Positions 16,611 to 24,208 of a stretch of 64,000 bases of DNA are shown here, piece after piece. Numbering within the stretch: the stretch's first letter is position 1; each line of letters starts with the position of its first letter. The position numbers and the translations under genes are program-made. A model generated the notes under the pieces. The model saw only the letters and a program-made list of their open reading frames with translations. It had not been told where the DNA came from and searched no databases. Source of the DNA: SAR202 cluster bacterium (GTDB taxonomy: Bacteria; Chloroflexota; Dehalococcoidia; Lucifugimonadales; VXLM01); the NCBI GenBank assembly GCA_022448725.1, contig JAKUTR010000005.1:38805-102804 (forward strand). The letters are read 5' to 3'.

Positions 16611-17456
16611 ATGCGACTCTCATTTAAACGACAGCCCTTCGACCTCCACAACACACTCTTCAGTGGCCAGAATTTCCGATGGCGCAAAATTGGCGAAAGG
16701 TATAACGGAGTTGTTTTTGGTAATGTCGTTGATGTGCAACTTGATGGTGACGGTCTGGAATTCACATCCTATCCTGACTTGGATTCGATCATGGGACCTT
16801 TGCTGCGCGACTACTTCTCACTGGACTTTGACATCGATGCTGTATACGACTCGATCTCAAAGGACAACCACATCAGAGTTGCGATCGAGAGATACCGCGG
16901 TATGCGAATACTTCGCCAAGACCCTTGGGAAACTGTGGTGTCTTTTTTGTGTGCTCAAGCATCAAACGTGCCGAGGATTACCAAAAACGTCGAGGATATG
17001 TGCGAGTCTTTCGGAAGTGAGATCGGGCTTGGAAGACATAATTACCCCACACCCGAGCAGCTAGCCAGTGCAGGAGAGAATGCGCTCCGGGAAATAGGGC
17101 TTGGGTACCGTGCAAAGTTTCTTGTCGATACTGCCCGGTGTGTAGCTGACAGCGAAATCCAACTTACCCAACTTCGGACCGCTTCCTACGACGATGCTCT
17201 CGCGAGTCTCCTCATGTTGAATGGTGTTGGAGACAAGGTAGCTAATTGTATTCTACTGTTCGCTCTTGATAAACCGAGTGCTTTCCCTGTTGATACTTGG
17301 ATTCAAAAAATGCTTCAGCAATGGTACCTGGGGCAGAAAAAGACAGGGCTCAAGCAGATGCGGATGTGGGCCCAAGATTATTTCGGCCAACATGCTGGGT
17401 ACGCGAACCAGTACATTTTTCACTCCAGCCGGATTGAAAACAAGCGATCAATCTAG
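16611..17456 (+). CDS. ogg: 8-oxoguanine DNA glycosylase, OGG1 type
   Basis: Bifunctional glycosylase/lyase that removes 8-oxoguanine opposite C. GQNFRWR near the N-terminus matches the OGG_N domain. The helix-hairpin-helix and GPD region reads LNGVGDKVANCILL followed by FALDKPSAFPVDTW; the Lys in GDKVA and the Asp in PVDTW match the catalytic pair of human OGG1. The full-length OGG1 branch is less common in bacteria than MutM. I chose ATG 16611 because the similarity begins there; ATG 16575 or TTG 16560 are possible and no start has a clear ribosome binding site. The stop overlaps that of the opposing fabL. Confidence 0.9.
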   Translation: MRLSFKRQPFDLHNTLFSGQNFRWRKIGERYNGVVFGNVVDVQLDGDGLEFTSYPDLDSIMGPLLRDYFSLDFDIDAVYDSISKDNHIRVAIERYRGMRILRQDPWETVVSFLCAQASNVPRITKNVEDMCESFGSEIGLGRHNYPTPEQLASAGENALREIGLGYRAKFLVDTARCVADSEIQLTQLRTASYDDALASLLMLNGVGDKVANCILLFALDKPSAFPVDTWIQKMLQQWYLGQKKTGLKQMRMWAQDYFGQHAGYANQYIFHSSRIENKRSI

Positions 17457-18211
17457 TGTGCCCGGAGCGTTGCCCCTCCGTCAACAAGGATGATCTGTCC
17501 ACGGATCATGTCAGCATGGGGACTACAAAGAAAAATTACTGTGTCGGCAATATCCTGAGCAGTAACCATTCTCCCACTGAGGGTCTTCTGGCCCTCGGCA
17601 ACCATTTTTTCCTTATCGGGGAAAGCATCCAGAGCCCCAGTTTGGACATATCCGCCAGAAACAGCATTGACGGAGATGTCTTTAGAGGCGAGTTCCACAG
17701 CTAGGTAACGAGTCACAGCTTCAAGGGCCGACTTCGAAGTGCCCACAGCAAAGTAGTTCGGCAGAACCTTACGTGACCCCTCGCTTGTAATGTTAATTAT
17801 ATGGCCACCATCGACCATAAGCTCTGAAGCTTCAATCGCACAAAGCCATCCAGCCTTAACGTTGATGCCCATTGTCCAGTCCCAGTGTTTCTCTTGGAGT
17901 TCATCCGCAGGCAAATTAACTCCTGATGCTGCGTTGTTTACAAGCACGTCAAGACGCCCATACTCATCACGAACTGCATCAAATAATGCTTTGATTTTTT
18001 TAGCATCTCCTAAATGGGCTCGCATTCTCAGGCAACGAACCCCAAAGGCTTCAATTTCTTTCTGGGTCTCTTCAGCAGCCTTCTCATTGCGCAAGTAGTT
18101 AAACGCAATATGGGCTCCCTGCTTAGCAAACTCTAGGGCAATCCCCTTACCTATACCACGAGACCCACCTGTTACAAGAACTACCTTAGATTTAAACTCT
18201 TTATCCTCCAT
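17453..18211 (-). CDS. fabL: Enoyl-[acyl-carrier-protein] reductase FabL
   Basis: SDR that reduces the enoyl-ACP double bond in the last step of fatty-acid elongation, probably with NADPH. TGGSRGIGKGIA binds the cofactor. LVNNAASGVNLPADEL, KHWDWTMGINVKA, NAVSGGYVQTGALDAFP and ADMIRGQIILVDGG closely follow remembered B. subtilis FabL. The active site has the FabL spacing Tyr-x6-Lys (NYFAVGTSK) rather than the usual Tyr-x3-Lys. ATG 18211 gives 252 residues; an upstream ATG lies inside fabG. It is the last gene of the fatty-acid operon. Confidence 0.85.
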   Translation of the reverse strand: MEDKEFKSKVVLVTGGSRGIGKGIALEFAKQGAHIAFNYLRNEKAAEETQKEIEAFGVRCLRMRAHLGDAKKIKALFDAVRDEYGRLDVLVNNAASGVNLPADELQEKHWDWTMGINVKAGWLCAIEASELMVDGGHIINITSEGSRKVLPNYFAVGTSKSALEAVTRYLAVELASKDISVNAVSGGYVQTGALDAFPDKEKMVAEGQKTLSGRMVTAQDIADTVIFLCSPHADMIRGQIILVDGGATLRAH

Positions 18212-18221
18212 AGGAGATCCG

Positions 18222-18965
18222 TTAGACGGCAAGGCCTCCATCAACCGAAATGACCTGACCTGTAATGTAGCTAGCTTGAGGAAGAGCGAGAAAAGCGACC
18301 ATATGTGAAACTTCTTCCAACTCTCCAAACCGTCCCATTGGTGTGCGATCACGCCAGTACTGTTTCATCTCCTCTGATAGAACGGATGTTGTCTCGGTCT
18401 CAAAATAGCCGGGCGTCACAACATTGGCAGTGATATTACGGGAAGCCACTTCTTTTGCTAATGCTTTCGTGAAACCAATAACAGCAGCTTTTGACGCAGT
18501 GTAGTTTGTCTGGGTCGCGTTCCCCCGAAGACCCACAATCGAGCCAATGTTTATGATCCGACCCCAACGATTAACCATCATCTGCCGAAGAGCCGCACGG
18601 GTTGTATAGAACGTACCATGTAAGTTCACATCAATTACGCGGTGCCATGCATCATCAGACATTCGGATAACGTGTGTGTCATCAATGATTCCTGCATTAT
18701 TGACGAGAATTTCTATCGGCCCCCATTCGTTTTCGACCTCCTTCACCATTGACTTCACCTGATCGAGGTCTGCAACATCCGCCTGCACAGGAAACGAGCG
18801 GACACCTATGCTGGTGAGCTTGGCTACTACTTCATCAGCTGCCGCGGGAGAGGAATTGTAGTTAACGGCCACCTGAGCTCCTTTTTCAGCTAGACGAATA
18901 GCGATCTCACGGCCTATTCCTTTCGAAGCGCCGGTGATAAGCGCTGTCTTTCCTTCAAGTTCCAT
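18222..18965 (-). CDS. fabG: 3-oxoacyl-[acyl-carrier-protein] reductase FabG
   Basis: Reduces 3-oxoacyl-ACP to 3-hydroxyacyl-ACP with NADPH. The motifs ITGASKGIGREIA, LVNNAGI, INIGSIVGLRGNATQTNYTASK with the catalytic Ser and Tyr-x3-Lys, and the C-terminal YITGQVISVDGGLAV are all typical. The 247-residue length is standard. It lies two bases after plsX and ten before fabL, so the FabG role is well supported by context. Confidence 0.93.
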   Translation of the reverse strand: MELEGKTALITGASKGIGREIAIRLAEKGAQVAVNYNSSPAAADEVVAKLTSIGVRSFPVQADVADLDQVKSMVKEVENEWGPIEILVNNAGIIDDTHVIRMSDDAWHRVIDVNLHGTFYTTRAALRQMMVNRWGRIINIGSIVGLRGNATQTNYTASKAAVIGFTKALAKEVASRNITANVVTPGYFETETTSVLSEEMKQYWRDRTPMGRFGELEEVSHMVAFLALPQASYITGQVISVDGGLAV

Positions 18966-18967
18966 TG

Positions 18968-19984
18968 CTATCCACCCACCTTGCCGTGGACTGCTGCTAG
19001 CTCATCTCTAAGCCGCTCAGTGAATCCCAAATCGTGCAACATCTTTGCAATGCCAATGGCTCGCTTAACCTCTTCACGTTTTCCGCTTCCGTGGCCAACA
19101 ATACTCACTCCGTTCACACCAAGCAAAGGTCCTCCACCATTATGGTTGGCAACATGTGTCTTCTCATACAACTCGGCAGCTAGTGAATCGATTTCATCAT
19201 TAGAAAGCCTGCCTTGGAGCCCGTCGCGGAGCAGATCAATGGACGCTTGTCCAATGCCTTCTGTGAGCTTCATAACAACGTTTCCAACAAAGCCATCGGT
19301 AACCGCCACATCAACATTACCAGCGGGAAGTTCATGAGGTTCAAGATTGCCCACGAAATTAAGGCCACTCTTAGCAAACAATTCCGATGTTTCCCGTACT
19401 TGCTTATTCCCTTTACCGAACTCAGAACCGACGCTTAAAAGAGAGACACGAGGATTTTTTACATCCCAAAATATACGAGCCCACAGGTCTCCAATCACTC
19501 CGAAACTTAGCAATTGAGAAGGGCGGCAGTCTACGTTACTGCCTACATCGAGTATCACAGTGTTGGGGGCAAACCCAACTATCGGCCCCCCCAAGGCTGG
19601 TCGTTCTATACCTTCCATCATTCCAAGAATGACGGCAGCGGCCGCCATTGCGCCCCCGGTCGACCCCATTGTGACGGCTCCGTCAGCCATCCCTTTCTTG
19701 ACCAGACTCGTTGCCACAACAACGGAAGCTTTGGGCTTCTGACGCAGAGCTATAGCCGGCTGCTCACCTTCCTCAATGAACCCCTCCGATTCAATGGGCA
19801 ATATTGGCAGTCCACTGGTGTCGTGCTTCTCTATCTCAGCCTGGACTACAGTTGGGTCTCCAACGAGTCCTACTTGTACGTTACCTTCTCTCGCGGCCTC
19901 TACCGCTCCGGCAACTGTCTCTTCCGGAGCGTGATCTCCACCCATTGCATCAACGGCCACCCGAAATATTTGTCCTTCACTCAC
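18968..19984 (-). CDS. plsX: Phosphate acyltransferase PlsX
   Basis: Converts acyl-ACP to acyl-phosphate, the donor for PlsY in phospholipid synthesis. RVAVDAMGGDHAPEE at the N-terminus is diagnostic, and the GGPIVGFAPNTVILDVGSN and TDGFVGNVVMK segments confirm the family. The 338-residue length is normal. It is peripheral to the membrane in known cases. It stands between hadB-like and fabG. Confidence 0.95.
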   Translation of the reverse strand: MSEGQIFRVAVDAMGGDHAPEETVAGAVEAAREGNVQVGLVGDPTVVQAEIEKHDTSGLPILPIESEGFIEEGEQPAIALRQKPKASVVVATSLVKKGMADGAVTMGSTGGAMAAAAVILGMMEGIERPALGGPIVGFAPNTVILDVGSNVDCRPSQLLSFGVIGDLWARIFWDVKNPRVSLLSVGSEFGKGNKQVRETSELFAKSGLNFVGNLEPHELPAGNVDVAVTDGFVGNVVMKLTEGIGQASIDLLRDGLQGRLSNDEIDSLAAELYEKTHVANHNGGGPLLGVNGVSIVGHGSGKREEVKRAIGIAKMLHDLGFTERLRDELAAVHGKVGG

Positions 19985-19996
19985 ACTAGTTCCTAC

Positions 19997-20392
19997 CTAT
20001 TCTACGACCACCGCTACGGTCGCGTCTCCGATAATCACGTCTTCATCCTTATGATTACGAACCCCGACTGAATACGTTAATTCAGTCCCTCGAATTTGCT
20101 TCACTTTTGCATGCGCCGTCACTATGTCACCTGGCCTAACTGGAGCTTTGAAGCGGAGCTTAAGCTTACCCGACTCAGGCCAAGTGCGCTTGTGACTCGT
20201 AGCAATCAACTCAGAAACAAGCCCTGCTATCATCATCCCATGCGCTATTGTTCCCCCGAATTGCGTAGTTTTTGCAAATTTCTCATCAAGATGGATCGGG
20301 TTGAAATCTCCTGCGGCGCCAGCATAAGCGGTAATTTGAATTTGTGTGATCTCCCTGATTATAGGTGCCAACTCTGTGCCTATTTCTGTCAT
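19997..20392 (-). CDS. MaoC-family dehydratase, HadB-like
   Basis: Hot-dog fold (R)-hydratase of 131 residues. AYAGAAGDFNPIHLDEKFA contains the catalytic Asp-x4-His pair, and GGTIAHGMMIAGLVSE is the conserved helix. In mycobacterial fatty-acid synthase II, HadB is the catalytic half of the 3-hydroxyacyl-ACP dehydratase. Here the gene overlaps the preceding HadA-like gene by four bases and is followed by plsX and fabG, so the same role is inferred. A CoA-dependent hydratase is the alternative. Confidence 0.85.
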   Translation of the reverse strand: MTEIGTELAPIIREITQIQITAYAGAAGDFNPIHLDEKFAKTTQFGGTIAHGMMIAGLVSELIATSHKRTWPESGKLKLRFKAPVRPGDIVTAHAKVKQIRGTELTYSVGVRNHKDEDVIIGDATVAVVVE

Positions 20393-20793
20393 GCTGGCAC
20401 CATTATCATACTCTTTGCACTCATCACAATCGTGCGAGCTCCACGAACCACATCCATCTTAACCCCTACAAGTCTAACCCCTCTGCGAACTGAGTTCTGG
20501 GCGATAGTTGCACGGCATTTAAGAGTTTCTCCAACTAAGACGCTGTCCAAAAATTCCATTTCTTGGCCAGCGTGGAGAGTTCCAGATGGTATCCCAAGAT
20601 CATCAAGTACCCCACGTAAAGACAGCGCGCCAATAGCCATCGGAGGTACCATCGGGGAAACAGACTCCGGTTCAAACACGTTAGATCGATCACCAACGGC
20701 CGCAACATACTCTGACACCGTGTCAAGATCAAGCACAAACTCTCTACAAGACACAACATCGCCGATACTTAGATTAACGTAGTCGAGTGGCAT
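20389..20793 (-). CDS. MaoC-like dehydratase partner, HadA-like
   Basis: Hot-dog protein of 134 residues resembling the FAS1-like dehydratase domain. VSEYVAAVGDRSNVFE stands where the catalytic Asp-x4-His motif would be; the His is absent, as expected for the non-catalytic, substrate-binding HadA half. VSPMVPPMAIGALSLRGVL is the corresponding central helix. It is the first gene of the operon, four-base overlapped with HadB-like. A consensus promoter lies directly upstream. Confidence 0.8.
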   Translation of the reverse strand: MPLDYVNLSIGDVVSCREFVLDLDTVSEYVAAVGDRSNVFEPESVSPMVPPMAIGALSLRGVLDDLGIPSGTLHAGQEMEFLDSVLVGETLKCRATIAQNSVRRGVRLVGVKMDVVRGARTIVMSAKSMIMVPA

Positions 20794-20804
20794 GGCGGTT
20801 CCTG

Positions 20805-20834
20805 ATTATAGAAGTCTGTCAGTCTTGTCGGCAA
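20805..20834 (-). promoter_or_regulatory. Promoter of the fatty-acid operon
   Basis: On the minus strand TTGCCG (20829-20834) and TATAAT (20805-20810) are separated by 18 bases. The predicted start would fall within about ten bases of the HadA-like ATG at 20793, leaving a very short leader that still contains AGGA. No operator-like palindrome is evident. Confidence 0.55.
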
Positions 20835-20852
20835 CGAAGCACGATCCGCCCA

Positions 20853-22289
20853 TCATGTACTAGGAGGTTCTACTTCCCTTACTTCCGATGCAGACTCAAT
20901 GGCAGCAGACACTTGTAGTAGTAGGCTGTCCTCCATATGACCTGTAACAAGTTGCACGCCTATCGGAAGTCCATCTGATGACATCCCAAACGGGACAGAG
21001 ATCGCCGGATGGCCTGTCATACCAAAGGCAGCTGTAATATTTGCAGCATGACCGGCACCAGTGGATTGCCCGTCGATAACCAACTGGGCACTGTCGTGTC
21101 GCGGCGAAGTAGTTGGCGAAGTCGGACACAGAATAAGATCGTACCCATTAAGAATTCGAGTCACATCTCTCGAGAGGGCCTCGTGCTTGTCCAGAGCTAC
21201 CATGTAATCATCCATGGAAGGCATTGGACTACTGAGTAAACTAGTAATCGAATCCGAAAGATCGGTTTCACGACCGCTTACATGCGGTGCAAAGTAGTGC
21301 GACGCCTCAACAACTAGCAAACTCATGGTGACGTCTATAGGTAGCCTGTCTTCCCAATTAAGACTGACCTCTTCTACTGTGCAACCAATGTCATGGTCAA
21401 GAAACGTCGCTGCCTTTTTAACTATTTCCTTAATCTCACCCATTACTGGGTAAAAAGGTCCTTCGCAAAAGTACGCAACTTTCAAGGGTTGCTTAGGGAG
21501 CCGAAGCAACTGACCGAGCGGTCGGTGTTCCGTTGGCAAATGCATCGCTCCATGACCCAAGGCGTACAGATCCTCTCCATCTGGACCTGACATGACCATC
21601 AACCCAAGAGCTACGTCTCGAACAGTCCGTGCCATTGGACCAACATGCATACGGCGTGACATCAATTCAGGCCATGAGCCTGTCAATGGAATTCGGCCGT
21701 GAGTTCCCTTAAGACCTACGATGTTGTTGTAATGGGATGGCAGACGGTTTGATCCACCTAAATCGGTTCCGATGCCAATCGGTGACATCCTTGCTGCTAT
21801 GGCAGCAGCCTCACCTCCACTTGACCCGCCAGAAGTGTGGTCAGCGTTCCAGGGGCTTACCGTACGCCCGAAAAGGTCGTTGACTGTCTCGGCTGATAAA
21901 GCAAACTCTGGACAATTAGTTTTCCCGATCAGAATAGCTCCGGCATCCTTGAGACGTTTTACAGCCGTAGCGTCTTGTTTGGGAACGTGATCTGAATAAA
22001 GAACCGACCCTCGAGTGGTTCGAACACCTGCAGTGTTGAAAACTTCTTTGGCTGTAAATGGGACTCCGTGGAGGAGACCAATGTTATCGCTGCCAACAGT
22101 TAAAGCTCTTTCAGCCTCATAAGCTTGTTCCATAGCCCTATCGTTCAGCGTCACAACTGCGTTGATGCTCCGGTTGGCCCTTTCTATGTGGTCCAAGTAC
22201 ACCTGCATTATTTCAACCGGCGATACCTGTTTCGCTCTGACAAGGCCAGCTAGTTCAGTCGCATCTGCAGAAATAATCTCGTTAGAGAT
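20853..22289 (-). CDS. Amidase signature family protein, possible ATC start
   Basis: Ser-Ser-Lys hydrolase of amides. The Lys lies in VPFTAKEVFNTAG, the Gly/Ser-rich signature is TSGGSSGGEAAAI, and the nucleophile Ser is in TDLGGSNRLPSH. The usual family N-terminus (ATELAGLVRAKQVSPVEI) is encoded upstream of the first ATG at 22208, but the 28 codons between the in-frame stop at 22293 and that ATG contain no ATG, GTG or TTG. AGGAGA at 22296-22301 lies seven bases before an ATC at 22289, which I propose as the start. The substrate is unknown. The SDR gene upstream ends inside this ribosome binding site. Confidence 0.85.
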   Translation of the reverse strand: MSNEIISADATELAGLVRAKQVSPVEIMQVYLDHIERANRSINAVVTLNDRAMEQAYEAERALTVGSDNIGLLHGVPFTAKEVFNTAGVRTTRGSVLYSDHVPKQDATAVKRLKDAGAILIGKTNCPEFALSAETVNDLFGRTVSPWNADHTSGGSSGGEAAAIAARMSPIGIGTDLGGSNRLPSHYNNIVGLKGTHGRIPLTGSWPELMSRRMHVGPMARTVRDVALGLMVMSGPDGEDLYALGHGAMHLPTEHRPLGQLLRLPKQPLKVAYFCEGPFYPVMGEIKEIVKKAATFLDHDIGCTVEEVSLNWEDRLPIDVTMSLLVVEASHYFAPHVSGRETDLSDSITSLLSSPMPSMDDYMVALDKHEALSRDVTRILNGYDLILCPTSPTTSPRHDSAQLVIDGQSTGAGHAANITAAFGMTGHPAISVPFGMSSDGLPIGVQLVTGHMEDSLLLQVSAAIESASEVREVEPPST

Positions 22290-22299
22290 GATCTATCTC

Positions 22300-23055
22300 C
22301 TAGAAAACTGAGTACCCACCATCAATCGGGATTGCCGTCCCAGTCACGTAGTCGGACGCACCACTTGCCAGAAATACTGCGATGCCAGAAAAATCGGCAG
22401 GCTCACCCCAACGCTGCTGAGGGATACGTTCTGATACTTGCTTGAACCGTTCCGGGAATTTAGTCTCTATTGGAGCGGTCAGGTCAGTCCTTATCCAGCC
22501 GGGCAAAATGGCATTCACTTGGATGTTGTCGGCAGCCCATGCTACTGCTAAAGACTTAGTCAATTGCACTACACCACCTTTACTAGCTGCGTACGAAACC
22601 GCCCAATCTAGCCCAAAGATAGAAGCCATCGACCCAATGTTTATAATTTTCCCGCCGCCACGGGTTGCCATGTTTTGATGCACCTCGCGGCAGAAAACAA
22701 ACAACCCCTTCAAATTAATGTCCTGAACGGACTGGAAATCCTCAGTGGAGTATTCTTCCGGACGCTGCCTTATATTTATACCGGCATTATTGACCAATAT
22801 ATCTAGGCCGCCAAAGAGATCAATGCTCTGAGAAATTGTACTTCTAATCGATTCAACATCAGTGACATCGGTGGTTACACCAACTGCTTTCGCGCCAAAT
22901 GTCTCTAGCTCTCTTACAGCACTGACAGTCTTGTCTGCATTTCTGGCCGCAAGCACAATATTGGCTCCAGCCTGCGCAAGGCCACGGGCTATGCCGAGAC
23001 CGATTCCGCCGTTGCCGCCGGTTACGACAGCGGTCTTGTTGGTCAAATCAAACAT
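22300..23055 (-). CDS. SDR oxidoreductase, KduD/gluconate 5-dehydrogenase-like
   Basis: Classical short-chain dehydrogenase of 251 residues. VVTGGNGGIGLGIA binds NAD(P), LVNNAGINIR is the NNAG motif, and SYAASKGGVVQ holds Tyr-x3-Lys. The pattern most resembles sugar-acid 5-dehydrogenases such as 2-deoxy-D-gluconate or gluconate 5-dehydrogenase, but substrate assignment in this family from sequence is unreliable. It is followed at once by the amidase on the same strand and is divergent from the alcohol dehydrogenase gene. Confidence 0.83.
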   Translation of the reverse strand: MFDLTNKTAVVTGGNGGIGLGIARGLAQAGANIVLAARNADKTVSAVRELETFGAKAVGVTTDVTDVESIRSTISQSIDLFGGLDILVNNAGINIRQRPEEYSTEDFQSVQDINLKGLFVFCREVHQNMATRGGGKIINIGSMASIFGLDWAVSYAASKGGVVQLTKSLAVAWAADNIQVNAILPGWIRTDLTAPIETKFPERFKQVSERIPQQRWGEPADFSGIAVFLASGASDYVTGTAIPIDGGYSVF

Positions 23056-23120
23056 TTAAAATCGCCCCATACAGAGTGACTTGAATATACCGCACTCACC
23101 CTCAGCATGCTAGCTGGTAG

Positions 23121-23149
23121 TTGCCTAAGTAGACTGGGTCCGGTATAAC
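23121..23149 (+). promoter_or_regulatory. Promoter of the zinc alcohol dehydrogenase gene
   Basis: TTGCCT at 23121-23126 and TATAAC at 23144-23149 are spaced by 17 bases, near consensus for a housekeeping sigma factor. The start would be near 23156, giving a leader of about 27 bases before ATG 23183 that carries GAGG at 23173-23176. Confidence 0.6.
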
Positions 23150-23182
23150 GTCGGAAGTTTCCCACCATATTTGAGGATACTC

Positions 23183-24160
23183 ATGAAAGCTGCTCGGTTA
23201 GTAGGACCACAGAAATTCGAGATCGTGGATGTCCCAGACCCGGTCCCTGGGGATAAAAACTGCATTGTTAAATTGGAAAGATGGTCGATATGTGGAAGCG
23301 ATATTCGGCACGAATACGGCACGGTTTTCCAGGAGGAGCACTACCCACTCGACGCGGGGTTCCCGTGCCATGAACTTGTCGGCTCGATCGTGGAGAGCCG
23401 ATCAGACCTGTGGGCTGAAGGACAGCGGGTCATCGTAATCCCACACCTAGGCGCTAACGGCCTCACAGAATACACCGAGGCGCTACCCAATCGAATGATT
23501 CCTATCCCCAACGAAGGTGACGCAGGAGACTGGTTGATGTGCCAACCTTCTGGCACAGTACTTTACGCGCTACAGGAAACTGGCGTACTTCTCGGCAAAA
23601 GAATTCTCATTTTAGGCCAAGGACCGATAGGACTCTCCTTCACCGCAATTTGTGCACGTTCAGGCGCTAGGCAGGTCATTGCTGCAGACCTTCATAACTA
23701 TCGGCTTGAATACTCTCAGCGGTTTGGGGCAACACACTCTATCAATCCAACAGCGGAACCTCTTGACGAGGCAGTAGACACAATCACCGAGGGAGAGATG
23801 CCTGACATCACCATTGAAGCAGCCGGCTACCCTGATACGCTTGCAGCTGCGATCAGGCTCGTGAAGGTGGGAGGTACAATCGTGATGTTTGGTCAGCAAC
23901 CTAACTCGGCAGATGGTCAAATGGCGCCGCTGGACGCTAAGGAACTCCTATACAAGAACGCCAAGCTCCGCTCAACAGCAGCGAGCCAGAGTGGTGATGT
24001 CGTAACTCACATCAAAACCATGGTAGAACTTAGACAGCGTGGTTGGTGGGATCCAGCTGAGATGATCACCCACCAGCTAAAATTTAGAGATTTGCAAACA
24101 GCTTATGACATGTATCAGCAACGCGAGGATGAGGTGATCAAGATTATGATGCAGGCGTAA
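23183..24160 (+). CDS. Zinc-dependent alcohol/sorbitol dehydrogenase family protein
   Basis: Medium-chain dehydrogenase of 325 residues. Catalytic zinc ligands are suggested by SICGSDIRH and GFPCHELVG. ILGQGPIGLSFTAICARSGA is the NAD(P)-binding fold. The lobe with four Cys that holds the structural zinc in many relatives is missing, so this is a one-zinc form. The exact alcohol or polyol is unknown. ATG 23183 is preferred over TTG 23171 because GAGG lies six bases upstream. Confidence 0.85.
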   Translation: MKAARLVGPQKFEIVDVPDPVPGDKNCIVKLERWSICGSDIRHEYGTVFQEEHYPLDAGFPCHELVGSIVESRSDLWAEGQRVIVIPHLGANGLTEYTEALPNRMIPIPNEGDAGDWLMCQPSGTVLYALQETGVLLGKRILILGQGPIGLSFTAICARSGARQVIAADLHNYRLEYSQRFGATHSINPTAEPLDEAVDTITEGEMPDITIEAAGYPDTLAAAIRLVKVGGTIVMFGQQPNSADGQMAPLDAKELLYKNAKLRSTAASQSGDVVTHIKTMVELRQRGWWDPAEMITHQLKFRDLQTAYDMYQQREDEVIKIMMQA

Positions 24161-24208
24161 CCTTGACAAACTTTCCCCAATCGCCCGGAGAAGATCCCAC
24201 AGGTCCTG

